32,250 bases of DNA from Candidatus Omnitrophota bacterium. Lineage in GTDB: Bacteria; Hinthialibacterota; Hinthialibacteria; JAKQFZ01. Both the position numbers and the translations under genes were made by a program. Shown here one piece after another: positions 7,465 through 15,358 of this stretch (positions are counted from its first letter, which is position 1; each line of letters opens with the position of its first letter). Below the pieces are notes generated by a model. The model worked only from the letters and a program-made list of their open reading frames with translations. It searched no databases and was not told where the DNA came from. The stretch covers positions 1-32,250 of the forward strand of contig JAKQFZ010000346.1 in the NCBI GenBank assembly GCA_029558215.1, given 5' to 3'.

Positions 7465-8454
7465 ATGGCAAAAGCAAAAAGACTGTCTGCCGTTCTGTTT
7501 CTCATTGTGATCGGCATTGGCTCGGTCTGGGCGGAGACTCCGGTTACCGAGATTGATCCCTTTGTAGTCGTAAAAGCTAATGATGCGCTCTCGCTACGCC
7601 AATGGTTGGCACAAGATGGGGATCCAAATCTGCGAGGCAAGGGAACCACCACACTTCTGCATATCGCTGTCTTGTCGCGTTCCTCTGACTGCGTACGGGT
7701 ACTTCTGGAACATGGTGCAGTTGTAGATGCCACATCTGATTTCTATGGAGCACCCCTTAGATGGGTTCAGGATGTCACAAGTGCCAGTTATCTCATTGCC
7801 GCAGGGGCAGATGTCAACGCCATTGACCGAGAAGGCGATAGTCTCCTCGATCTCTGGGTTAAGTTGGGCAAGCCCCAGTCTGAATTGGTCCGTCTTTTGA
7901 TAGAGAGCGGGGCAAATATTGAACACCGGAACGCCCGCGGTGAGACACCGATTCATGCAGCGGCTTCATTCGGCTCTTGGGAGGCCTTCAGTCTCTTACT
8001 GGACAAGGGCGCCGACGCTCACTCTGTTGACTGCAATGGAAGAACGAGCCTGCATTCGGCGGCAGAGGGTGGCAACATCAAGATTGCCAAGAAACTTATC
8101 AATAGCGGGTTGGACGTGAATGCCACAGATGAAGGCGGCTATACGCCATTGCATATCGCGGCACACGAGGGGCTCTGGGAGATGGTTGACCTCTTGATCG
8201 CTCACGGTGCGGAAATAGCCCAAAAGGACAAGAGCGGCCGCAATGCACTTCACCTTGCAGTCATTGGTGAGCATTGGGATCCGGATGTACCAAGAAATCG
8301 CAACTGGGATTATTGCAAGACAATCCGCATCCTGATCCGAAAGGGGATGGACGTTCACGCGAAAGACGATGAGGGGAAGACACCGATCGAACACGTCTCG
8401 GAAGATGTCTTCCCGAATACCTTTGCTCTAATAGAGTCTGCCCGACGCAAGTAA
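7465..8454 (+). CDS. Exported ankyrin-repeat protein
   Basis: The protein has 329 residues. The ATG at 7465 is preceded by AGGAGG (7449-7454) and starts a clean Sec signal peptide: KAKR, a hydrophobic core LSAVLFLIVIGIGS, then VWAET with a likely cut after AWA-type VWA. The rest is a stack of about eight ankyrin repeats. Clear units are LLHIAVLSRS...LLEHGAVVDA, LLIESGANIEHRNA, TPIHAAASFGS...LLDKGADAHS, TSLHSAAEGGN...LINSGLDVNA and TPLHIAAHEGL...LIAHGAEIAQ. Ankyrin repeats bind proteins; the partner is unknown, and location in the periplasm is inferred from the signal peptide. It is 137 bases upstream of the DegT gene on the same strand; a link is not established. The frame contains an earlier ATG at 7420, rejected because it would bury the signal peptide. 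Confidence 0.9.
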   Translation: MAKAKRLSAVLFLIVIGIGSVWAETPVTEIDPFVVVKANDALSLRQWLAQDGDPNLRGKGTTTLLHIAVLSRSSDCVRVLLEHGAVVDATSDFYGAPLRWVQDVTSASYLIAAGADVNAIDREGDSLLDLWVKLGKPQSELVRLLIESGANIEHRNARGETPIHAAASFGSWEAFSLLLDKGADAHSVDCNGRTSLHSAAEGGNIKIAKKLINSGLDVNATDEGGYTPLHIAAHEGLWEMVDLLIAHGAEIAQKDKSGRNALHLAVIGEHWDPDVPRNRNWDYCKTIRILIRKGMDVHAKDDEGKTPIEHVSEDVFPNTFALIESARRK

Positions 8455-8591
8455 GTTGAACTCTGTCTATCCTCATGTCCCGAGTTCCAGACTTTGTTGC
8501 ACCGATCACCTCAGACTGCTATTGTTTCCGTCAATGAAGTCTCTCCGTGGCGGCATCTGCCGCATGGGAGCAGAATTGAGGAGGCTCTTAG

Positions 8592-9719
8592 GTGTCCATT
8601 GATCCCAAGTCCCTACCGGGTGGAAAACCCGTTCCCCTGATCGATCTGAAAGCCCAGTTTCAGCCAATCAAAGAAGAAGTTCTCAAAGAGTTCGAGTCCA
8701 TCTTTGAGAGCATGTATCTCTTTCTTGGAAAGAACGTACAGGCGTTGGAGAAGGAGTTCGCAGAGTACTGCGACTGTGCGCATGGTATTGGTGTGGGTTC
8801 TGGAACGGATGCACTGCATCTGGCGCTTCTGGCCTGCGGTGTCAAACCGGGAGATGAAGTCATCACGACAGCCTACACGTTTATCGCAACCTTCGAGGCC
8901 ATTGCCTATGTTGGTGCGATTCCGGTCTTTGTGGACATAGATCCGAAGACGTACCTCATGGATCCAAGTCTCGTGGAGAGGGCGATCACCCCGAAGACCA
9001 AAGCCATCATTCCCGTGCATATCTACGGTCAGATGGTGGACATGGATCCGATCATGGACATTGCCCGAAAGCGTGGACTGAAGGTCATCGAGGATGCCTG
9101 TCAGGCGCACGGGGCGACCTACAAAGGGCGCAAAGCCGGTTCTATCGGCGATGCCGGCTGCTTCAGTTTCTACTTCTCCAAGAATCTTGGCGGGTATGGC
9201 GAGGGAGGGTTTGTGACCACCAACGATGCTGAGATCAATTCGAATGTGCGGCTGTTGCGTGACCATGGATCGCCGCGAAAGTACGAGCACGACTACATCG
9301 GCTTCAACGCACGTCTTGATGAACTGCAGGCAGCCGTTCTTCGCATCAAGCTGCGAAGTCTTGACAAGTGGAATCAGTTGAGAAGAGCTCATGCCGGACG
9401 CTACAACGAGCTTCTTGCAAACGCGGGTGTTGTGACTCCATTCATAGATCCCCGAGGGGAGTCTGTCTATCACCTCTACGTCATCCGAACGCCCCAGCGC
9501 GAGGCACTCAGGGAGAAACTGATCGGCAAGCAGATCGGTGTGGCGATTCACTATCCGATCGGGATCCATGAGCAGGTGGCCTTTCGCAACTACTCCAAGC
9601 AGCAGTTCTCACTGCCCGTAACAGAGTCAGTCTGCAAAGAGGTTCTCTCGCTGCCCATGTATCCGGAACTGAGTGCCGAGCAGATTGAGTACGTTGCAGC
9701 CTGCGTCACAAATCCCTGA
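8592..9719 (+). CDS. DegT/DnrJ/EryC1/StrS-family sugar aminotransferase
   Basis: The 375-residue protein is a full-length PLP-dependent aminotransferase of the DegT family, which aminates keto-sugars of nucleotide-diphosphate sugars for surface polysaccharides or glycoproteins. It has VGSGTDALHLALLACGVKPGDEVIT near the N-terminus, VIEDACQAHGA with the aspartate that binds the pyridine nitrogen, and SFYFSKNLGGYGEGG with the PLP lysine (Lys197). The C-terminus has HYPIGIHEQ, frequent in WecE/FdtB-like members. GAGGAGG lies about 8 bases before a GTG start at 8592. Exact sugar substrate is undetermined. It converges with the deacetylase-like gene, 79 bases away. It fits the envelope-glycan theme of the MAF and methyltransferase genes. 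Confidence 0.92.
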   Translation: MSIDPKSLPGGKPVPLIDLKAQFQPIKEEVLKEFESIFESMYLFLGKNVQALEKEFAEYCDCAHGIGVGSGTDALHLALLACGVKPGDEVITTAYTFIATFEAIAYVGAIPVFVDIDPKTYLMDPSLVERAITPKTKAIIPVHIYGQMVDMDPIMDIARKRGLKVIEDACQAHGATYKGRKAGSIGDAGCFSFYFSKNLGGYGEGGFVTTNDAEINSNVRLLRDHGSPRKYEHDYIGFNARLDELQAAVLRIKLRSLDKWNQLRRAHAGRYNELLANAGVVTPFIDPRGESVYHLYVIRTPQREALREKLIGKQIGVAIHYPIGIHEQVAFRNYSKQQFSLPVTESVCKEVLSLPMYPELSAEQIEYVAACVTNP

Positions 9720-9798
9720 CACGAAACGATGGGATTGTGCTGCAACGGAAGCTGGCTGTGGTAAGACCTGCACGCGAAAGTCACGTGCACCCCGCTTC

Positions 9799-10599
9799 TT
9801 ACTGAACGCCTCGTCCCTTGTCCAGGAGTTCATCTACTCGGACGATGATCTGTCCTCGACCTAGCAGGTAGTCCACAATGCTGCCGAAATGCGGATGCAG
9901 TTTGTCTTTTCGGGCACCTGCGCCGACGTGCGTCAGAAGCAGGAATCCGTTGAAGCCGTCCGGATCTTTGCTGGGGTAGTCTTTGATGCTCTGAATCACC
10001 ACTTCGGTCGGTCGAAAATGCTTGTCGTCTTCAGGAGCATAGTCCGTGTGACTCAGAGTGCCCCGTGTGAAGTTGATCATGGTGAGTCCGTGTTCCTGAC
10101 TCCATCGGCTGACTTCCTCATTCGTCTGCTCATAGGGTGGAATCCAGTAACGGATATCCTCCCTTTTGAAACCATATTCGACACAGCGAGCGACGTTGCG
10201 GTCCAGATCTTCGATGAACTGCTCTCGGGTCACCAGGGTCTTGTCTTCTTCCCAGCTGGCGAGCAAAAGGTGTTCTTCACTGTGGGGTCCCAGATAATGG
10301 CCTTCTGCGACCAACCGACGAATCAGTGGCTGATGTGCGTCGATCTTGAAGAATGCGCCTGTGAAGAAGAAAGCCCCTTTCAGATTACGACTTTTCAGCT
10401 CATTCAGAATCGTCTCCAGACCTTCACCGAATTCACCACCGGTGAACACAAGCGCCATTTCCTTGGAGTCCCGAAAACCACGACACAGCGCGCCCTGCCT
10501 TCTCTCGAACCGTTCACTGAACATGTTATCTCTCACCTCCGCAAAGCATCCTGTTGTGATAAGAAGCACCAAACCAACGATCATCATCCTCAGACGCAT
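9799..10599 (-). CDS. Polysaccharide-deacetylase-fold lipoprotein, noncanonical motif 1
   Basis: The 266-residue protein starts with a lipoprotein signal (LVLLITTGC, Cys18) and then has a NodB-type deacetylase fold. The metal-histidine motif HSEEH (106-110) and the arginine/proline motif RYWIPPYE (150-157) are present. Motif 1, usually TFDDG, reads VFTGGEF (51-57): the catalytic/metal aspartates are missing. The overall run, with GPHSEEHLLL, PPYE and NFTRGTLSHTDY, looks like a Bacteroidetes-type deacetylase-like subfamily that I recall carrying an FTG-x-EF motif 1, so the change may be subfamily-wide. Activity as a deacetylase is therefore unproven. AGGAGG lies 8 bases before the ATG. It is the last gene of the four-gene minus operon and would sit at the outer or inner membrane. 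Confidence 0.8.
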   Translation of the reverse strand: MRLRMMIVGLVLLITTGCFAEVRDNMFSERFERRQGALCRGFRDSKEMALVFTGGEFGEGLETILNELKSRNLKGAFFFTGAFFKIDAHQPLIRRLVAEGHYLGPHSEEHLLLASWEEDKTLVTREQFIEDLDRNVARCVEYGFKREDIRYWIPPYEQTNEEVSRWSQEHGLTMINFTRGTLSHTDYAPEDDKHFRPTEVVIQSIKDYPSKDPDGFNGFLLLTHVGAGARKDKLHPHFGSIVDYLLGRGQIIVRVDELLDKGRGVQ

Positions 10600-10620
10600 C
10601 TTTGGAAACCTCCTGAGCGT

Positions 10621-10854
10621 TCATTCCTCTTCTTTCGGTGGCTGCCTTTGCTTTGACACAAAGTCCGCCACGATTTCGGTTGCCCGCTCGGCATCGGTGT
10701 CCCGGACTGCCACGCCTGGTGGCACTCCAGGGCAGGCGCTGTCGAGATAAAAGGAGAACCCCTCATTGGTCAGGACTGTTTCGATCCCTTCATCTTCGAG
10801 AAGCATACGGACGAAGTCCACATCTGTGATTTTGCCCTGATAGACAACCTTCAT
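10621..10854 (-). CDS. DUF2007 (putative signal-transducing) protein
   Basis: The 77-residue protein starts MKVVYQGKITDVDFVRMLLEDEGIE, the usual opening of DUF2007 domains, which take a short ferredoxin-like fold similar to the PII C-terminal region; function is unknown. The open frame extends to an ATG at 10920, but that would overlap the GH84-like gene by 65 bases. The ATG at 10854 follows the GH84-like stop (TGA) after a single base, a typical stop-restart arrangement, so I prefer it. No good Shine-Dalgarno is seen for either. Neighbours are the GH84-like protein upstream and the deacetylase-like gene 21 bases downstream. Confidence 0.78.
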   Translation of the reverse strand: MKVVYQGKITDVDFVRMLLEDEGIETVLTNEGFSFYLDSACPGVPPGVAVRDTDAERATEIVADFVSKQRQPPKEEE

Positions 10855-10855
10855 C

Positions 10856-13558
10856 TCATCGTTCACGAGTTGGGGCTCCAGTCTCGGGTTTTCCCTTGGG
10901 ACTTCGGAAGATGATTTCATGAATCTTCACTGGCGAGCGCTGATCCCGAGTCGCAGTCACACGAACGTACCGAACTTTTCTCGGTGCGAAGCGAGCCTGT
11001 GTGACAGCCCCTTGATCAGTTGAATGCGAGGACCAGTTCTGACCATCTGCAGAACTCTCGATTCGAAACCCGACGTAGTATTTCTCACGATCCTGATAGA
11101 CAAGGATCGAACTGATCTCCTTGGTTTGTACCAGATCAATCTCCAGGCTGGTTCCTTTCTCCAGTCCCGAAAGCAGCGAACAGCTATCCAAAAGATTACC
11201 GTTGACCAGACTGGCGAGACTTCCCGCAAGCAGTTTTGTCGGCTTCATGGCAATCTCGATCGGAGAACCTGAGTAGACTCGGAATTCCCTCAGAAGCAGT
11301 CGCTTGTCCTGGTCGGCAGTGCATCGAATTCTGAGGAATGACAGGGCTTTGGCTTCAAGACGGACGGTTTCCTCCGGCTGAGCCAGAGAAGCCAGTTGAA
11401 GCCACTTGAGACCGTCCAAGGAACCTTCCAAGACTCCCTGCTGGACAAAATCATCCGGTCTGCTTGGCTCGCCTTGGAGTATCTCGACTTTCTCTACCAC
11501 CGAAGCCCTGGGCAGTTCGAGTGTCACGTAGTCCCCGTCCCGCAGAGTTCGATTGCTCCAGAAGAAAGTCTGCCGATCATTGTCCAGCGCTCGATCAATC
11601 GTGAAGTCAATGTAGGCTTCGAGGTTTGCCTGCACTTTGGGCAACTCCGCCCCCAAGGCTCTGATACCGGAGAGAAACGCTTCCTGAATGAGCGCCGACA
11701 TGGAAGAACCACCGATGGTTCTGCCGAAGCGAGCGCTGTTGTTACGTTTTTCAGACAAGAGCAGAAAATTCTCCCACAGTTCTCGATTCGCTGAGGCGGA
11801 CTCCCGACTTGAAGCGAGCTGCAGCAGTTTGATACAGACGGGTCCTGTTTCTCCATACAGTCTGAGCAGCTGCAAATAAGGCTCGATCTCTTTGTAAAGG
11901 CCTTTGTCCTGGAGTTTCCAAGACAGGTTGTCGCCGACCATCTGATACTGCCGCCAAAGGTCGGACAGGGGAGTCGGATCGAAAAGCGCATCCTGACCGA
12001 CTGCCTGAAGCATCTTGAGAACTTCCTTTTGGTGACTGACTTCTGAAGAGGCGGGATTCCAGAGAAAGGAGTTTTGACACTGGAGCGCAAAGAAATGCAG
12101 ATCCTCTCCCGCAAGAGAACCGCCAACCCAGTTGCAGGCTCTACGGAAGGAGACTTCTGAACTGTAGTCGAAACTGTTCCAAAGGAAATCGGCGATGGTC
12201 GCCAAGGGTACCGTCGAAGCCATGGCTTCGTTCATGGGATTGGCGACAAACCCCAAGACTTCGGTGCTGAGTTCCGGCGATCTTCCACTGACCGGACCCA
12301 TGTGAAGTCTGTTACGAGCCAGCTCATTGGACGGGAAATTGTCCCAGACGAACAGAGGACGATTGACAGCCGATTTCATACGCTTGGCATCGGATGCACG
12401 GATTTGATAGTTATCCCATGTGCCAGTCGGATCCACACCTCCCATCCAGAAAAGGGAGATTGCAGGATCCAAGTTACTGCCCAGTACAATATGGTAGGGC
12501 GAGGGAGCACTCTGGTTTGCACTCGCAGGACAGACGATGAGTTCCGCTCCCTGAAACTGCTGCCTGAGGAAAGCGAGCACTTTGTTTGCCAGATCGGCGT
12601 GTGCTTCGGCAAGGCTTCGGTATGTGTTCTTGTCCTCTGCATGCCCGAGTTCCTGAACCGTTTGATCAAAGATGAGGGCAAAATGCGTGACTCCCATTTC
12701 GACGGCAGTTCGGTACTTGTCACAAAGCAGATTGCAGTCCTCCACTCGTGCATAGCGAATCATCGGTCCTGGTCGCACTCCGAAGACAAATTCCACCCGA
12801 TTCTCTTCGGCAACGTTGACAAGTGTTCCCAGCCTCTTTCGGTGTTCTTCCGGATAGGGCTCAAACCATTTAGCGTTGATATGCTCGTCACCCGCCGGAG
12901 CATAGATATATGTGTTCATCCGCATCCGTGCCATGAAACGGATGACGTCCAGGCGGCTGCTCTCAGACCATTGCGGACCGGAGAAAGCCTCGATGACTCC
13001 GCGCTTGCCGAAATCCGGATAGTCCAGGACAAAGCCACGGGGGAGATGAAAACGATCACCCAGCCGGAGCATCAAATCAACGACTGCCTGGGATGCGTAT
13101 CGAAAACCTCTCTCTGATTTGGAGACCAGAAACACGAAGTTCTCATAGTCCTGCAGTCCGGAAACGATCAGGAAGCCTTCTTCAGGAATCTGTCCCCAGG
13201 TTTCTGCTCCCAGGAAAGGCGTGAAGAACTCCTGAAGATTCTCTCCCGCCTCGTTAGGCCGAATCAGATAGAACTCGGTGTCGGGTTTGCCCTGAGGCCT
13301 TTGATTGGCAGCGTGAACCTGAATCTCGATAGACCCGAGAGTCTGTTGCTTGAGAAGGGTTGAGAAATACCCAACGGTTGTCACGCTGCCGGTGGTGTGT
13401 CGAAGGTAGATGAGTTTGCCAAGGGGTCTCGGTGGATCATGCAGCCATACCTTCTGAGGGCTGGGGTAGAGCGTGGGTTGTGTCGGCTGAACATCCTTGT
13501 GCCGAAAAGGCAGAAACAGCGACAGAGAAACCATGAGAGTCAGGGCACCTGACAGCAT
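10856..13558 (-). CDS. GH84-like (hyaluronidase/O-GlcNAcase-type) protein with altered active site and C-terminal F5/8-type domains
   Basis: The protein has 900 residues. A hydrophobic start (LSGALTLMVSLSLFLPF) suggests export. Residues about 45-180 look like the small GH84-associated N-terminal domain, then a GH84 TIM barrel starts at GVIEAFSG (187-194). Family-typical segments include MNTYIYAPAGDEH (214-226), MGVTHFALIFDQT (288-300), VCPASANQS, LDPAISLFWMGG, VWDNFP (404-409) and FVANPM. The C-terminal third has beta-rich galactose-binding-like (F5/8 type C) features, such as GFRIESSADGQNW and VRYVRVTATRD. GH84 enzymes use a DD pair; here it is D298-Q299. Other changes are listed in the findings. 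It lies in the middle of a minus-strand operon, with a 20-base gap from the gene before. Confidence 0.85.
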   Translation of the reverse strand: MLSGALTLMVSLSLFLPFRHKDVQPTQPTLYPSPQKVWLHDPPRPLGKLIYLRHTTGSVTTVGYFSTLLKQQTLGSIEIQVHAANQRPQGKPDTEFYLIRPNEAGENLQEFFTPFLGAETWGQIPEEGFLIVSGLQDYENFVFLVSKSERGFRYASQAVVDLMLRLGDRFHLPRGFVLDYPDFGKRGVIEAFSGPQWSESSRLDVIRFMARMRMNTYIYAPAGDEHINAKWFEPYPEEHRKRLGTLVNVAEENRVEFVFGVRPGPMIRYARVEDCNLLCDKYRTAVEMGVTHFALIFDQTVQELGHAEDKNTYRSLAEAHADLANKVLAFLRQQFQGAELIVCPASANQSAPSPYHIVLGSNLDPAISLFWMGGVDPTGTWDNYQIRASDAKRMKSAVNRPLFVWDNFPSNELARNRLHMGPVSGRSPELSTEVLGFVANPMNEAMASTVPLATIADFLWNSFDYSSEVSFRRACNWVGGSLAGEDLHFFALQCQNSFLWNPASSEVSHQKEVLKMLQAVGQDALFDPTPLSDLWRQYQMVGDNLSWKLQDKGLYKEIEPYLQLLRLYGETGPVCIKLLQLASSRESASANRELWENFLLLSEKRNNSARFGRTIGGSSMSALIQEAFLSGIRALGAELPKVQANLEAYIDFTIDRALDNDRQTFFWSNRTLRDGDYVTLELPRASVVEKVEILQGEPSRPDDFVQQGVLEGSLDGLKWLQLASLAQPEETVRLEAKALSFLRIRCTADQDKRLLLREFRVYSGSPIEIAMKPTKLLAGSLASLVNGNLLDSCSLLSGLEKGTSLEIDLVQTKEISSILVYQDREKYYVGFRIESSADGQNWSSHSTDQGAVTQARFAPRKVRYVRVTATRDQRSPVKIHEIIFRSPKGKPETGAPTRER

Positions 13559-13578
13559 TTTCCTGTCCCCTTTCGTTA

Positions 13579-13983
13579 CTACCCGGCAACACTTCGGACA
13601 CAGTCGCCGACTGCAACAGGCTTCACTTGAGCAACACCGGAGATGTCACTCATCCGGACATAGAGTTTCTGATGCATCGGTCCGGAACGAACAGTGGAGT
13701 GTGTGTCCTGAAGTCGCGCGCTCAGAACTGTCGGGCTGGACTCTTCCTGCTGGACAAGGAGAGACTTTGCCAGAGTCAAATGCTCTTGGACATGAACGGC
13801 GACGACCTCGGCCTTGACAATCTCCAGCGCACCCAGGGATGCTCCCGTGACAGGATCCTTAATCTCCTCTCCCGGTTCGTAAACTACAAACTTCATTCCC
13901 TTCTGGACACCTTCCTGCTCCCCCACGTTGAGCACGAGACTGTTCTCATCCAGAATTCGCGCAACTCTTCCTGTGACACTCAT
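13579..13983 (-). CDS. Small FlgT_C-like protein
   Basis: The protein has 134 residues. GAGGAGG lies 9-10 bases before the ATG at 13983; the longer frame to 14019 lacks this and is rejected. The sequence runs GRVARILDENSLVLNVGEQEGVQKGMKFVVYEPGEEIKDPVTG, then LGALEIVKAEVVAVHVQEHLTLAKS. The pattern G.V..I....VVLNVG...GV..GM.F.VY, followed by DP.TG..LG, recalls the C-terminal domain of flagellar protein FlgT and similar envelope proteins. There is no signal peptide visible. It is the first gene of the four-gene minus operon with the GH84-like gene. A TTGACA..TAGAGT promoter lies upstream (14028-14057). Function unknown. Confidence 0.7.
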   Translation of the reverse strand: MSVTGRVARILDENSLVLNVGEQEGVQKGMKFVVYEPGEEIKDPVTGASLGALEIVKAEVVAVHVQEHLTLAKSLLVQQEESSPTVLSARLQDTHSTVRSGPMHQKLYVRMSDISGVAQVKPVAVGDCVRSVAG

Positions 13984-14027
13984 CAGAGAATGCCTCCTCG
14001 GATAGCAATCGGCTGTCAACCGGTTTT

Positions 14028-14057
14028 ACTCTACCCAAGACGGTCGAAACTTGTCAA
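14028..14057 (-). promoter_or_regulatory. Sigma-70-like promoter of the GH84-like operon
   Basis: On the minus strand TTGACA (14052-14057) is followed by an 18-base spacer and TAGAGT (14028-14033). It sits 45 bases upstream of the ATG at 13983. The divergent promoter of the 14189 gene begins at 14091, so the two units share a 205-base regulatory region. Confidence 0.5.
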
Positions 14058-14090
14058 ACCCACCTCTCCGGCAACTGACGTTTGGTGATC

Positions 14091-14119
14091 TTGACAAATC
14101 AACACTGAAGGGATATAGC
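14091..14119 (+). promoter_or_regulatory. Sigma-70-like promoter of the coiled-coil gene
   Basis: Consensus TTGACA (14091-14096), a 17-base spacer and TATAGC (14114-14119). The inferred start site is near 14126, just upstream of a 19-bp palindrome. Confidence 0.6.
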
Positions 14120-14133
14120 CATCATGATACAGA

Positions 14134-14152
14134 TCATCTCATGATGAGATGA
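14134..14152 (+). promoter_or_regulatory. 19-bp perfect palindrome, candidate operator or leader hairpin
   Basis: TCATCTCAT (14134-14142), central G (14143), ATGAGATGA (14144-14152). The arms are fully complementary. It lies about 10-25 bases downstream of the inferred start site. A smaller palindrome, ATCATGAT (14121-14128), sits at the start site itself. Overlap with the transcribed region fits a repressor site, but a hairpin in the mRNA leader is equally possible. Confidence 0.5.
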
Positions 14153-14188
14153 ACATACAGGGACAATGAGTCCAGGAGGTTTCTGCAG

Positions 14189-15091
14189 ATGGAAGTCGGT
14201 GAGAGCGCTCGGTCTGGTGGGCATAAAGAGGCCGTTGTTGTTGGAATTGTTGTTGCCCTGGTGTCCGTGGCTGCAACGGTTGGGATTCTTGGCGGTTCTC
14301 GAATGATGGCATTCAACAAGTCCGTAGAGGATGCGATCGCACAGATCAAGGGCACGGCTGACGAGCAGAAAAATGAACTGCAAGGGATTGCGAAGGAACT
14401 GAAAGCCGCGGTGGATCGTCTGGATGAAAACCAGAAGCAGATTCTCCCCAATGAAGACTATATCGTTGACACCAGCCGGCAGGAACTTGCCAAGAGAGTC
14501 TCCACAGAACTCGGCCTTGTCCTGACGCCGGCATTCGACAAACTGGCCGACGAGATGGGGGGGCAGAAGAAGGCTTTTGGTGAGGTTAAAGAGGAACTCA
14601 AGAAACGTCTGACGGACCTGATGACTCAGACAAGGGCGGAAAACGCCGAACTGCGTGAGGCACTGAGAACCAATGAACTGCTGCTTCGTCGTTCCTATGA
14701 AGAGGGTAGAGCAGCGGACACAAATATCCAGCAGGGCATTGACAAGACGCTGACCCTTCAGCAGAAGGATTACGCCGAAGAGAAAATGACCAATGAGCAA
14801 CTGCGTCAGGAACTGCGCCGCACCCGTGCGCTACAGGAGCAGACCTATGAGCGCCTTCGCACCATGTCAGAACGCTACCTAGCGACGCTCAAAGGTCAAA
14901 ATGCATTGGCACAGACGGGTGGTGCGGTAAAGGATATTGTGACCGTTGGCATTCCTCGAAAGAAGTTTCTTGCAGAGGAACAGAAATATGTCGAGGAACA
15001 ACTGAAGGCCATTGAAGAGGAGCGTGCCTCGATAGATGGCAAGGAATTGGCGCCATCCACATCCGGTACCCCTCAAGACGCGACACCTTAG
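14189..15091 (+). CDS. Single-pass membrane protein with long coiled coil
   Basis: The 300-residue protein has one transmembrane segment near the N-terminus (about residues 14-36, AVVVGIVVALVSVAATVGILGG), then a long highly charged helical part rich in Glu, Lys, Gln and Leu heptads (about 45-240) and a Ser/Thr/Pro-rich tail. AGGAGG lies 10 bases upstream of the ATG. No catalytic motif or known domain is visible. Such anchored coiled coils act as scaffolds or tethers in the cell envelope, but nothing here identifies the partner. It is a single-gene plus unit between two minus operons, with its own promoter and palindrome. Similar low-complexity helices occur in unrelated families, so homology-based naming would be unsafe. 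Confidence 0.82.
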   Translation: MEVGESARSGGHKEAVVVGIVVALVSVAATVGILGGSRMMAFNKSVEDAIAQIKGTADEQKNELQGIAKELKAAVDRLDENQKQILPNEDYIVDTSRQELAKRVSTELGLVLTPAFDKLADEMGGQKKAFGEVKEELKKRLTDLMTQTRAENAELREALRTNELLLRRSYEEGRAADTNIQQGIDKTLTLQQKDYAEEKMTNEQLRQELRRTRALQEQTYERLRTMSERYLATLKGQNALAQTGGAVKDIVTVGIPRKKFLAEEQKYVEEQLKAIEEERASIDGKELAPSTSGTPQDATP

Positions 15092-15229
15092 AGAATCCTG
15101 GTCTTCTCACAATAGACGAAAGGGGACAAAGACAACTGACAGGTTTCCAACTGTGTCAGAGTCCCTTGGGATTACCGAATTCCCGCTCAGCAGTTGAGAA
15201 AGATGAATGTCCCGATGGATATTCGGCAT

Positions 15230-15263
15230 TACCAAGCGTGAATGCATTCTGAATGCCTTGGTA
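15230..15263. repeat. Bulged inverted repeat between convergent genes
   Basis: TACCAAG (15230-15236) pairs with CTTGGTA (15257-15263); inside, GCATTC (15244-15249) pairs with GAATGC (15251-15256). The rest of 15092-15358 between the coiled-coil gene and cysA shows nothing gene-like. The structure may end transcripts from either side, but there is no T-run directly next to it. Confidence 0.35.
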
Positions 15264-15358
15264 TCTCGGCGATGGCTGGCGCTCTGCCCCGATTTTTGCT
15301 TGGAGTTGAACTGTCCCGCAGTTCGGTTCTGAAACCGCTGATGCCCACTCGCTAATTG

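Noticed and set aside
8690..8705. tRNA-like GTTCGAGTC (T-arm pattern)
   Set aside because: It lies inside the DegT aminotransferase coding frame, with no acceptor stem or anticodon arm around it.
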